DNA of 28,015 nt, from positions 1 to 28,015 of IMG/VR virus record IMGVR_UViG_3300010354_007616; one strand, written 5' to 3'. Shown here one piece after another: positions 1 through 8,562 of the stretch. A program made the translations under genes and the position numbers. The stretch is from a virus. Numbering within the stretch: the stretch's first letter is position 1; each line of letters opens with the position of its first letter. The notes beneath the pieces are model-generated. The model worked only from the letters and a program-made list of their open reading frames with translations. It did no database searches and was not told where the DNA came from.

Positions 1-735
1 GAGAACGAGTTCCTGGGCAACCGGCAGGACATGTTGCGGCTGGTTGAGTTCATTAGGGACCGCGTCTCCACGTTCTTGGATTTGCCGCCGATCCGCCTGC
101 GTTTCAAGCCCTTCAAGATGGCGGATGACATGCCACGTACCCAGCTACTCATGCAGATGAGTCAAGCGGGTCTTGTGTCGCGCCGCACGATGTTGCAGTC
201 CATGGACTTCGACTACGCGACAGAACTCGAGATCATCCACAGCGAAATGCAGGACATCCAGAAGACCCAGCGACAACAGGCCATCGCGCAGGCGGAGACG
301 CAGGGTGAGGCCATGCTCGCCAGCACTAAGTACCAGATCGAAGCTCAGCAGGCGCAGCAACAAGCGGCCGCAGAGATGCAGGCCGCCCAGCCGCCTCCTC
401 CGGGCCCCGAGGGCGCCCCTCAAGGAGCTCCAGGGCAACCTGGCGAACCTGCACCGCAGGAGCAACCGCCAGAGCAGGCACCAGGCCAAGAAGCATCTCC
501 GACCGGCTCCCCCATGGTCGATTTATTCGCCCAGGCCAAGACGATCAGCAGCCAGCTAAAAAAGATGGATGAGGTTGAGCGGTACCAGGCTCTGGCCCGC
601 ATCAAGGCCCAGAATCCGGACCTTTACATGCTGGTCAACCAGGCCGTGGCTGGGGGGAACGGAAAAGACCGCCCCCTCCAGCCACTGCCTGAGAAGCTAC
701 CGCCCCGAGCTGGTGCTGCTAGAGCTCAGATCTAG
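1..735 (+). CDS. Portal protein, C-terminal part (5' end outside window)
   Basis: The reading frame is open from the first base, so the gene begins upstream; the in-frame ATG at 31 is internal. Portal proteins form the dodecameric ring at the capsid vertex through which DNA is packaged and ejected. The visible part has a helical region with the sequence RTQLLMQMSQAGLVSRRTML, typical of portal C-terminal domains, then a Gln/Glu/Ala-rich predicted coiled coil (about residues 75-130 of the visible part). A Pro/Gln/Gly-rich low-complexity linker and a short final helical segment follow. The assignment rests on this architecture and on terminase and prohead protease genes elsewhere in the window; the diagnostic stem and clip domains are off the left edge. 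The 3' end overlaps a convergent minus-strand gene by 39 bases. Another head-associated protein with a coiled-coil tail is the alternative. Confidence 0.62.
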   Translation, partial: ENEFLGNRQDMLRLVEFIRDRVSTFLDLPPIRLRFKPFKMADDMPRTQLLMQMSQAGLVSRRTMLQSMDFDYATELEIIHSEMQDIQKTQRQQAIAQAETQGEAMLASTKYQIEAQQAQQQAAAEMQAAQPPPPGPEGAPQGAPGQPGEPAPQEQPPEQAPGQEASPTGSPMVDLFAQAKTISSQLKKMDEVERYQALARIKAQNPDLYMLVNQAVAGGNGKDRPLQPLPEKLPPRAGAARAQI

Positions 736-927
736 CGCCACCAACATGACGGACTGGTTACCGCATCTCTGACACTTCCCTTCCTGATAGTGTGAGGACG
801 TGCGGTCATAGTGGCGGACGCAGCTAGGGCACGCCCAAATTGCGGTCCAATGTTCAAAGTGCCGGCAATCCCGGCAGTTTACGGGACGGGTGCACCACCC
901 GCCCTTTAGTTCACACGAGATCCTCAT
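697..927 (-). CDS. Small cysteine-rich (zinc-ribbon-like) protein, 76 aa
   Basis: No family is recognised with certainty. The 76-residue product has eight cysteines (C5, C12, C18, C21, C33, C36, C52, C55), six of them in three CxxC pairs, so it probably binds one or two zinc ions or another metal. The first CxxC is followed by R-H-F, resembling the CxxC-x-[YF]-F signature of two plus-strand proteins ending at 20529 and 21618. The ATG at 927 follows a good ribosome binding site: GGAG lies six bases upstream on the minus strand. The stop codon of the upstream 35-residue ORF directly abuts this ATG (TAGATG), so the two are probably translated as a coupled pair. The 3' end runs 39 bases into the opposite-strand portal gene. 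The regular cysteine spacing makes a chance frame unlikely. A regulatory or nucleic-acid-binding role is possible but not shown. Confidence 0.7.
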   Translation of the reverse strand: MRISCELKGGWCTRPVNCRDCRHFEHWTAIWACPSCVRHYDRTSSHYQEGKCQRCGNQSVMLVALDLSSSSTSSGR

Positions 928-1035
928 CTACTTCTCCGGGTCGAGAGCTTCCTCAACCGCCTCATCGAATTCCGACAGAGATGACAGGCAGCAGAAGACC
1001 GGATTGTACCCGATGAGTGCGCGGATCTTGTTCAT
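928..1035 (-). CDS. Very short ORF (35 aa) leading the minus-strand pair
   Basis: Read on the minus strand from ATG at 1035 to TAG at 930-928, this encodes 35 residues beginning MNKIRALIGYNPVFCCLSSL and ending in an acidic segment (EFDEAVEEALDPEK). It is preceded by one of the strongest ribosome binding sites in the window, GGAGGAG seven bases before the ATG. Its stop codon directly abuts the start of the cysteine-rich gene. Those two facts support real translation. It could be a microprotein or a leader peptide that couples translation of the gene behind it. No homologue is recognised and no membrane segment or known domain is evident. The gene is divergent from the RNA polymerase gene, with 96 bases between the two start codons. 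Confidence 0.55.
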   Translation of the reverse strand: MNKIRALIGYNPVFCCLSSLSEFDEAVEEALDPEK

Positions 1036-1131
1036 GGTAGACTCCTCCGGGAGAGCGGATAAAGTTGGATAGATAGGGGCTCTCCATCATTCTTATACCC
1101 GTACGAAGACCCAAACTTGCCAGGAGGCCAG
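1036..1131. promoter_or_regulatory. Divergent intergenic region between the minus-strand pair and the RNA polymerase gene
   Basis: These 96 bases separate two divergent start codons and probably hold control signals for at least one direction. At the right edge AGGAGG (1122-1127) is the ribosome binding site for the polymerase gene, and at the left edge GGAGGAG serves the minus-strand ORF. A TATAAG hexamer on the minus strand (plus-strand complement at 1092-1097) is a possible -10 element for the minus-strand pair, but no convincing -35 lies at the usual distance. On the plus strand TAAAGT at 1060-1065 is an even weaker candidate. The TTTCAA element seen in the other two intergenic gaps is absent. 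If this gene is transcribed by a phage-specific enzyme, the promoter may not resemble a host one. Confidence 0.4.
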
Positions 1132-4100
1132 ATGTCAGTTCTAGACCCAGAGAGAGTCATGCGGACTCTCGAAGACCGGGTGGCGGACAAGATCAAATCG
1201 TTCTTCCCGTTGAAAGGAAAGAAGCAGACATTGATCGTTCGGGACGTGTACACCGGTAAGGATGTCGACGTTGACGACATTCATGAGCAGAAGCGCGCCA
1301 GACTCCGAGGTAAAACCTGGTCGACCGGTGTGTACGGGAACATCGACCTGGTCGACAACGCCACCGGCAAGGTGGTGGATAGCGCCGATGGCATCAAGTT
1401 GTTGAGCCTACCTAAGATTACGCGTCGCTACAGCTACATCATCGAGGGCAGCGAATACCAGGCCGACAACCAGTGGCGCCTGAAGTCTGGCGTTTACGCC
1501 CGCGAGAAAGCCAACGGGGAACTGGAGACTCAGTTCAACTTGGCCAAAGGGCGCGGGTTCCGTATGGGCTTTGAGCCGCCCAAGCGCCGGTTCCAGATCT
1601 CATACGGTACCGCCAATATCCCGTTGCTACCGGTTCTTCAGGCGTTGGGTGTCCCGGACGAGCAGATCCGAAAGTCCTGGGGAGATCAGGTGTACGCTGC
1701 GGCGGTGGCCCAGAAAGGTAAGGGGCAGCTCGTAAAGCTGGCCCGAGCGCTAGAGCCCTACAAACCCGTGGAGACAGACTCTGACGCAATCCCGATCATT
1801 CGGGAGGCGTACAACGCGAGTGTTCTGAGTCCCGACACTACCGCCATCACACTGGGAAAGCCGTTCGACAAGGTGACGGGCGACGCGCTTCTATCATCGG
1901 CTAATAAGTTGTTGGGCATCAGCCGAGGTGAGCAGGAGGTCGATAATCGCGACTCCCTGCGGTTCAAGGAGCTGTGGTCGATCGAGGACCACCTACCGGA
2001 GCGCATCCAGAACTCCTCCAAGCGGATCCGATTCAAGATGATGAACAATCTGGACCGCAAGGACCAGGTGCGGCAGATCGTCACCAACGACGTGTTCAAC
2101 GTGCCGATCAAGGCGTTCTTCACCAGCACGTCGCTGTCTCAGCAGACCAGCCAGGTCAACCCGATCGACATGATCGGCGGCTTCCTGCGCACCACCATCA
2201 TGGGTCCGGGCGGCATCTCGAACGAGAACGCGGTCGGCATGGACGCCAAGATGATCGACGCCAGCTTCCTGGGATTCGTGGACCCCGTCCACACCCCTGA
2301 GGGCGAGAAATCGGGTGTGACGGGGCACTTGTCTCTTGGTGTGTCCAAACGTGGCGTAGAGCCTACCATTCGGGTGTGGGACACCGCGGCAAGGCAGTAT
2401 GCCGACAAGACTCCCGCCGAGCTGGCCCGCAAGAACGTTGCCTTCTCCGACCAGTACGACTTCGAGAAGGGAAAGGATCCGACTCCGCGGGGCAAATTCT
2501 CTACGGTGATCCCGGCCAACGGGAGCGACCCCATCATGGTCGATCCTAAAGAAGTGGGCTTCATCCTGCAGTCGCCCAAGAGCATGTTTTCGATGACGGC
2601 CAATTTGGTTCCGTTCTTGGCGTCCGACCAGGCCAACCGTGCCGGGATGGCGACCCGCCACATGGAGCAGGCTATTTCGCTAAAGTACCGAGAAGAGCCC
2701 CTCATCCAGGCGGTCAGTGGAAACCCCCAGGAACGCTACGGCACGTGGGAGAAGGTGATGGGATCCCTGAATTCCCACGCCGCACCTGTGTCTGGAAAGG
2801 TTGAGTCGATCACAGAGGACTCGATCACGTTGGTGGATTCCGCGAAGAAGCGGCATCTTGTGCAACTGTACGACAACTTCCCGCTCAACGACGCCAAGGC
2901 CTTCATCTCCAGCACCCCGACCGTCAAGGTGGGGGACACTGTCGAGAAGGGTCAGTTGGTGGCCGACACCAACTTCACCAAGGGTGGGGCGCTCTCGATG
3001 GGCGTGAATCTCCGTATCGGCTTCCTACCCTACAAAGGGTTGGTGTTCGAGGACGGTATCGTGATCAGCGAGACCGGATCCAAGAAGCTGACCAGCGAGC
3101 ACCTCCACAAGTCCCGCGCCTACCTGGACAAGGAGATGTACCTGGGGCTCAAGAAGTTCCGCGCCAACTACCCGGGTGTCGTGACGGACGAGAACGCCAA
3201 GAAGCTGGATGAGGACGGTGTCATCAAGAAGGGGGAGATCGTTAACCCCGGCGACACCATCATGACGATCCTGCAGAAGTCGGACCCGTCCACCGAACAG
3301 CTCATGCTCAAGGGCATCCACAAGGCTCTGGTGCGTCCGTGGAAGAACAAGTCCGTCACCTGGGACAAGCCTTACTCAGGCGTCGTGACGGAGGTGGTGC
3401 GCAACGGCAAGGAAGTGCAGGCCTTCATCAAGACCGAAGAGCCCGCCGATATCGGCGATAAACTTTCTGGGCGCCACGGCAACAAAGGTGTCATCACGGC
3501 CGTGATCCCGGACGAGGAGATGCCGAGGGACAAGGACGGCAATCCTCTCGAGATCATCGTGAACCCCTCGGGCGTTCCGGGCCGCATCAACTTGGGTCAG
3601 GTGCTGGAGACCAGCCTCGCCAAGGTGGCGGACAAGAAGGGCGAACCATACGCGGTCGATAACTTCCAGCCCGTTGACGGCAAGAAGATCATTCAGGTCA
3701 GGGGTCACTGGCGTACCGTCAAGAAGGAGACGGGCGAGGTGACGCGCACATGGGTGGATCCGCATGAACGCGAGGTCGGCTACCACGAGCTCGTCAAGAA
3801 GGAGCTCCAGGCCAACAAGGTCAGTGAAACAGAGGAGCTGTTTGACGGCGTGACCGGTAAGAGCCTTGGACAGGTTCTGGTCGGCAAACAGTACATCATC
3901 AAGCTGATGCACCAGATCGACAAGAAGTTGTCGGCCCGGTCGCACGGCTACGGCAACGAGTACGACCAGAACCTCCAGCCCAAGGGCGGCGGTAAGGCGG
4001 GTGCGCAGCGATTCGGCGAGCTCGGCTACTACGCCATGCTGGCGCACGGATCCGTCCACAACCTCCGCGAGGCCGCCACCTACAAGGGCGACAAACAACA

Positions 4101-7100
4101 GGATGAGGTGTGGACGGCGCTGCAGGCGGGTGAACCCCTGCCCACTCCGAAGCCGTCGTTCGCCTACGAGAAGTTCTTGGCCTACCTAAACGCGGTGGGC
4201 GTGAACGTCGACAAGGAGGGCAACGAACTGATTGTCCGCCCCTTCACGGACCCTCAGATCCTGGCACAGTCCAACGGTGAGTTGACCGACGCCTCCAAGG
4301 TGGTGCGCGGTAAGGACCTGAAGCCCGAGAAGGGTGGCCTGTTTGATGAGGAGGTCACTGGAGGTCCCGGAGGTAAAAACTGGTCTCACATCAAGTTGGC
4401 GGGCAGAATCCCCAATCCGCTGTTTGAGAAGGCGATCGTGTCCCTGATGGGTCTTCGTCAGGCAGATTATGACGCGGTAATATCCGGCGAAAAGGGTTAC
4501 ACCAAGGACGGAAGATTGGTTGCTGCGGACGACGCCGCTGTCAGCGGCCCTGCCGCAATTGTCGAGCAGCTGAAAAGGATCAAGGTTGATGCGGAACTAG
4601 AGAAGGCGCTGGAGGAGGTCAAGACCGCCAGAAGGACGGACCTCGACAGAGCCAACAAAAAGGTAAAGTACCTGCGGGCGTTGAAGAACACGGGCATGTC
4701 CGCCGACCTCGCGTATGCGCTCGGCAACCTGCCGGTCCTTCCCCCGGTGTTCAGGCCTGTCAGCGCCATGGAGGGTGGGGACCTGAACATCGATGGCGTG
4801 AACATGCTGTACCGCGACGTGGCGCTCATCAACGCCAAGTTGAAGGAGGCGGAGGGCGTGCTCCCGGACGAGGCTGTGGCAGTGCTGCGTAAAGATCTGT
4901 ATGACGCCGTCGACGCGTTAATGGGGACACGCCCCGGCAGTGAAGAGGCCGTGATGGACGACGGCCAGCCCAAACCGCCGGGCATCCTCACGATCTTGTC
5001 GGGCAGATCCAGCCCCAAGAGCAGCTATTTCCATGACAAACTGATGGACCGGCCGCAGGACCTGTCCATGCGCTCCGTGATCGTACCGGACACTACTCTG
5101 AGCTTGGATGAGGTTGGGATTCCGCGTAAGGGGGCAATGAAGGTGTACCGCCCCTTCGTGGTGAGGGAGTTGGTGCGGATGGGTTACACGCCGCTCCAAG
5201 CTCGGGAAGAGGTGGAGAAGAAGACCGCGCTGGCCAACCGTGCTCTCGAAGTCGTGGTTTCCCAGCGACCCGTCCTCTTCAAGCGTGACCCTGTCTTGCA
5301 CAAGTTCGGGATCATGGCGTTCCGCCCCCGGCTGCACGACGAGCTGGCCATCCACATCCACCCACTGGTCACTGGCGGCTTCAACGCCGACTTTGATGGC
5401 GATGCCATGGCGATCTTCGTGCCGGTCTCTAACGAGGCGGTTCAGGAAGCCTACAAGATGCTGCCGTCCAACAATCTCTACAACGCCGCGACCGGCAAGG
5501 TGATGTACCAGCCTTCCATGGAGAGCCAGCTTGGTCTCTACCTGCTCACGCAGTTCGGCAAGGAGACGGGCAAGAAGTACTCGTCCTCCAAGCAGCTGAT
5601 GGACGACGTGAAGGACGGCAAAGCCCTCATGACCGATGTGGTGACGGTGGATGGCAAGAAGACTACCGCCGGAAGGTTGTCGTTCTACAACGTCCTACCG
5701 GATTCAGTGCGTGACGAGTCCTACCTGACGGACCCCGCACAGGTTATGGGTGACAAGAACCTGCAGAAAGTCATGAGAAAGGTAGCCACCAAGAATCCGG
5801 CGGAGTTCTCGACCGTTATCGACAAGATCAAAGACCTGGGATTTAACCACTCCTACGACATCGGCTTCTCCTTCGACCTGAACGACTTCGACACTCTGCG
5901 GGACGTGCGGGCCGAAGCCCTCAAGAAAGCCGACGCCGAGGTGTTGAAGATCCGAGCATCCAAGATGACGCCTGCTCAGCAAGAGGCTAAGATCGTGGAC
6001 GCGTACACGCAGGCCACCAAAGACATGAGCGTGGAGGCCAAGAAGCTCTTGGGAGCTAAGGGCAACAAACTGTTCGCGATGAATCAGGCAGGCGTCAAAC
6101 CCAGCTGGGCGCAGCTGCAGCAGATGGTCATGGCACCCATGCTGCTCCAGAACGCCAAGGGACGGACCATCCCGGTCCCTGTGACTCGGTCCTACGCAGA
6201 GGGGCTCGACACTTCTGGCTATTGGGTCGCCAGCTCGGGAGCCCGTAAGGGTCTGGTCGAGAAGGTGCTGCAAGTCCAGGAGCCGGGCGCACTGTCCAAG
6301 CAGATCGTCAACACGGTGGTGCCGTACGTCGTCACCAACCCGGACTGCGGCACCAAGAACGGCATCGCGCTGGACGTGGATGACTCGGATCTGGTGGACC
6401 GGTACGTCGCCAAGGACACGGCCCTAGAGAAGGGCGGGGTCATTCCAGCTGGCACCCTCATCACCCCCTCGGTGGTGGCGAACCTCAAGGCCAACAAGGT
6501 GTCCAGAATCGTTACCCGCTCGCCCATGAAGTGCGAGTCCGCCAAGGGGCTGTGTTCGAAATGCTACGGTCTATCGGATGGCGGCCAACCCCTGGCCATC
6601 GGCACCAACATCGGTGTGCTGGCTGGCCAGGCTATCGGTGAACGCGGTACGCAGTTGTCGATGAAGTCGTTCCATACCGGTGGTCTGGCTGGGTCAGGCA
6701 GCAGCGTGGTGGGCGGCTTGGAGCGTATCTCCGAGCTCCTGAAGATGCCGAAGATTCTGCCCAACATCGCCACCATTTCGAAGGCCAACGGCGACGTCAC
6801 CAAGATTGAGAAGAGTCCGGTTGGTGGTTGGGACGTATCAGTCGGTAATGAGACCCACTACGTGCCAGCTACCCGCAGTCTCTTGGTTCAAAAGGGTGAG
6901 AAGGTCAAGAAGGGACAGCAGCTCTCTAGTGGATCGATTGACCCGCGCGAACTGCTCGAACAGACCAACATGGACACGGTGCAGCGCTACATCTCGGACG
7001 AGATCCACAAGGTCTACGCCGCTGAAGGTATCAAGCGCCGCAACGTCGAGGTCGTGACCAAGGCGTTGACCAACCTGGGGCAGGTGGAAGATGCGGGTGA

Positions 7101-7398
7101 TAGCGACCAGTTCATCCGAGGAGACTTTATTTCACTGAACCACGCCCAAGCCCTTAACCGGGAGAAGCAGTACAAGAACCCAATCGTCGTTTCTCCAGTT
7201 CTTCGTGGAGCGGAGACTTTGGCCCTCGATCAGTCTGATGACTGGATGGCGCGTCTGCAGTATCGTAAGCTCAAGGAGACGTTGACCCGCGCCGCCAACG
7301 AAAACTGGAAGTCCAACATCCACGGGGTACACCCGACTCCCGCTATCGCGTATGGAGCGGAGTTTGGTCGCAACCTCACGGGCGAGGGCCCGTACTGA
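1132..7398 (+). CDS. Single-chain fusion of RNA polymerase beta and beta-prime subunits
   Basis: DNA-directed RNA polymerase catalytic core, 2088 residues, beta followed by beta-prime. Beta signatures: HTPEG at 387-391, PFLASDQANR at 494-503, FED near 639-641, and DKLSGRHGNK at 776-785, whose K777 and K785 match E. coli beta K1065 and K1073. Beta-prime begins near residue 1030 and reaches GLFDEEVTG at about 1069 with essentially no linker. It contains the RSVIV block near 1314, the catalytic loop NADFDGD at 1418-1424 (D1420, D1422, D1424 bind magnesium), the bridge helix GARKG at 1703-1707, a four-cysteine zinc site (C1739, C1801, C1808, C1811) and the trigger loop SMKSFH with M1844 and H1848. 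The first beta-prime zinc ribbon and large insertions are missing. The ATG at 1132 is chosen because AGGAGG stands four bases before it; a TTG 15 bases upstream lacks a site. No alpha, omega or sigma gene is in view. Host-independent phage transcription is the inferred role. Confidence 0.96.
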   Translation: MSVLDPERVMRTLEDRVADKIKSFFPLKGKKQTLIVRDVYTGKDVDVDDIHEQKRARLRGKTWSTGVYGNIDLVDNATGKVVDSADGIKLLSLPKITRRYSYIIEGSEYQADNQWRLKSGVYAREKANGELETQFNLAKGRGFRMGFEPPKRRFQISYGTANIPLLPVLQALGVPDEQIRKSWGDQVYAAAVAQKGKGQLVKLARALEPYKPVETDSDAIPIIREAYNASVLSPDTTAITLGKPFDKVTGDALLSSANKLLGISRGEQEVDNRDSLRFKELWSIEDHLPERIQNSSKRIRFKMMNNLDRKDQVRQIVTNDVFNVPIKAFFTSTSLSQQTSQVNPIDMIGGFLRTTIMGPGGISNENAVGMDAKMIDASFLGFVDPVHTPEGEKSGVTGHLSLGVSKRGVEPTIRVWDTAARQYADKTPAELARKNVAFSDQYDFEKGKDPTPRGKFSTVIPANGSDPIMVDPKEVGFILQSPKSMFSMTANLVPFLASDQANRAGMATRHMEQAISLKYREEPLIQAVSGNPQERYGTWEKVMGSLNSHAAPVSGKVESITEDSITLVDSAKKRHLVQLYDNFPLNDAKAFISSTPTVKVGDTVEKGQLVADTNFTKGGALSMGVNLRIGFLPYKGLVFEDGIVISETGSKKLTSEHLHKSRAYLDKEMYLGLKKFRANYPGVVTDENAKKLDEDGVIKKGEIVNPGDTIMTILQKSDPSTEQLMLKGIHKALVRPWKNKSVTWDKPYSGVVTEVVRNGKEVQAFIKTEEPADIGDKLSGRHGNKGVITAVIPDEEMPRDKDGNPLEIIVNPSGVPGRINLGQVLETSLAKVADKKGEPYAVDNFQPVDGKKIIQVRGHWRTVKKETGEVTRTWVDPHEREVGYHELVKKELQANKVSETEELFDGVTGKSLGQVLVGKQYIIKLMHQIDKKLSARSHGYGNEYDQNLQPKGGGKAGAQRFGELGYYAMLAHGSVHNLREAATYKGDKQQDEVWTALQAGEPLPTPKPSFAYEKFLAYLNAVGVNVDKEGNELIVRPFTDPQILAQSNGELTDASKVVRGKDLKPEKGGLFDEEVTGGPGGKNWSHIKLAGRIPNPLFEKAIVSLMGLRQADYDAVISGEKGYTKDGRLVAADDAAVSGPAAIVEQLKRIKVDAELEKALEEVKTARRTDLDRANKKVKYLRALKNTGMSADLAYALGNLPVLPPVFRPVSAMEGGDLNIDGVNMLYRDVALINAKLKEAEGVLPDEAVAVLRKDLYDAVDALMGTRPGSEEAVMDDGQPKPPGILTILSGRSSPKSSYFHDKLMDRPQDLSMRSVIVPDTTLSLDEVGIPRKGAMKVYRPFVVRELVRMGYTPLQAREEVEKKTALANRALEVVVSQRPVLFKRDPVLHKFGIMAFRPRLHDELAIHIHPLVTGGFNADFDGDAMAIFVPVSNEAVQEAYKMLPSNNLYNAATGKVMYQPSMESQLGLYLLTQFGKETGKKYSSSKQLMDDVKDGKALMTDVVTVDGKKTTAGRLSFYNVLPDSVRDESYLTDPAQVMGDKNLQKVMRKVATKNPAEFSTVIDKIKDLGFNHSYDIGFSFDLNDFDTLRDVRAEALKKADAEVLKIRASKMTPAQQEAKIVDAYTQATKDMSVEAKKLLGAKGNKLFAMNQAGVKPSWAQLQQMVMAPMLLQNAKGRTIPVPVTRSYAEGLDTSGYWVASSGARKGLVEKVLQVQEPGALSKQIVNTVVPYVVTNPDCGTKNGIALDVDDSDLVDRYVAKDTALEKGGVIPAGTLITPSVVANLKANKVSRIVTRSPMKCESAKGLCSKCYGLSDGGQPLAIGTNIGVLAGQAIGERGTQLSMKSFHTGGLAGSGSSVVGGLERISELLKMPKILPNIATISKANGDVTKIEKSPVGGWDVSVGNETHYVPATRSLLVQKGEKVKKGQQLSSGSIDPRELLEQTNMDTVQRYISDEIHKVYAAEGIKRRNVEVVTKALTNLGQVEDAGDSDQFIRGDFISLNHAQALNREKQYKNPIVVSPVLRGAETLALDQSDDWMARLQYRKLKETLTRAANENWKSNIHGVHPTPAIAYGAEFGRNLTGEGPY

Positions 7399-7408
7399 TA
7401 GGGGGCAC

Positions 7409-8548
7409 ATGCGCATCGAAAGGGCAATAATCCAAGCGGTCAATGTCAGGGACTACTCCGTTGATGTCTTCACGGAGGACACCAGCAAGCCCTTGATTGG
7501 TGTGCCGATCATGACGCCTCTGAGCCATCCCGAGCACATGGGTGGCATCAACTTCCTACCGGAGGTGGGTTCCACCTGCTACGTGTGTTTCCCAGACGCA
7601 GACACCTACTTCGTCATGGGGTTTGTTGTGTCGGGCGGTCTGGTGGATCCGCAAGTAAGCCCCGGGCCCACATACATCGGCGGTAGAGATCCCTTGGAGC
7701 CGGGGGATGTCTGCCTCGCCACCGTTGATGGAAATCAGGTTGTTGTCCGCCGGGGCGGTATCGTGCAGATTGGCTCAAACGGTCTGTGCCAGCGCCTCTA
7801 CGTTCCGGGCCAGAACGTGATCCGCGACTACTTTCAACGGTACCACGCCATCTCGCCTCTCGGTGAAATCGACTGGGGGCACGCGCAAATTGTCTCAGGT
7901 GACGACCTGACCAACGGCACCACTCCCGTGATGGTTCGGTACAACATCAAGCGGCGCATCCAAGAGGATGTTAAAGAGGCGCCCTACACGTTTGAAGTCC
8001 GGTTCGGAATCCTGAACAGCACCACCATCGACTCCACAAAACTCGATAAGGCGCACCTCTTCGCCAATCCCGATCTCAAGACCAAGGACGGCACAGGATT
8101 ATCGAGTGATACGGAGGGAACGCTCAGCTTCACGATCTACGACCACACCGTCAAGAACAAGGTCGTGTACGCCATGCAGTTGAGCAAGGACGGCGACGTG
8201 TTCATGATCTCAGACGGTCACGTTCACATGGAGTTCGCGAAGACGCTGTATGTATACGCTGGCGAGCACATCACCCTAGAGACCGCTAGCGGGAGTAATG
8301 TACGGATCCGAGTTGGGACCAACGACGAGATTAAATTGGGATCCGACGACGCCAGTAACCCCGCGGTCCTGGGGAATGAGTTGAAAGCTATGCTGGGATC
8401 TCTGTTGAACTACATCGTGGCACACACCCACGCAGCGCCAGGAACCTCCGTTCCCCTGAACATCGCTGCCTTTGAAGCTCTGCGAGCTAATTTCTTGACT
8501 CCTGGTGCCGTCCTAATCCATTCCGACACCGTAAAGATTCGAAACTGA
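7409..8548 (+). CDS. Baseplate/tail spike protein with N-terminal OB-fold (gpV/gp5-like)
   Basis: This 379-residue protein probably forms the membrane-piercing hub at the tail tip. The first 75 residues match the OB-fold of gpV/gp5-type spikes: a hydrophobic strand, then PLSHPEHMGG, FLPEVGSTCYVCFPDADTYF and VMGFV. The middle is beta-rich, with short repeats such as VHMEFAKTLYVYAGEHITLE that suit a beta-helical spike. Near the C-terminus H339-T-H341-AAPG is the His-x-His motif often seen in these proteins, where it can coordinate an iron ion at the tip. No lysozyme domain is present. The ATG at 7409 begins ten bases after the polymerase stop behind a GGGGG tract, a weak ribosome site; 19 upstream in-frame residues lie inside the polymerase gene and are unlikely to be translated. 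The next gene, the tail fibre, starts 14 bases downstream. Confidence 0.78.
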   Translation: MRIERAIIQAVNVRDYSVDVFTEDTSKPLIGVPIMTPLSHPEHMGGINFLPEVGSTCYVCFPDADTYFVMGFVVSGGLVDPQVSPGPTYIGGRDPLEPGDVCLATVDGNQVVVRRGGIVQIGSNGLCQRLYVPGQNVIRDYFQRYHAISPLGEIDWGHAQIVSGDDLTNGTTPVMVRYNIKRRIQEDVKEAPYTFEVRFGILNSTTIDSTKLDKAHLFANPDLKTKDGTGLSSDTEGTLSFTIYDHTVKNKVVYAMQLSKDGDVFMISDGHVHMEFAKTLYVYAGEHITLETASGSNVRIRVGTNDEIKLGSDDASNPAVLGNELKAMLGSLLNYIVAHTHAAPGTSVPLNIAAFEALRANFLTPGAVLIHSDTVKIRN

Positions 8549-8562
8549 TCGTAGGTGGATAG

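Noticed and set aside
173-559. Alternative plus-strand frame of 128 codons inside the portal end
   Set aside because: Serine/arginine-rich translation typical of an out-of-frame read; the frame that stops at 735 gives the coherent coiled-coil and portal-like sequence.
3376-4098. 240-codon minus-strand frame inside the RNA polymerase gene
   Set aside because: It lies wholly opposite conserved polymerase motifs, lacks a clear start context and is one of many similar antisense frames in this GC-rich gene.
5704-6273. 189-codon minus-strand frame opposite the beta-prime part
   Set aside because: Antisense to a conserved coding region including the bridge helix, with no independent signal.
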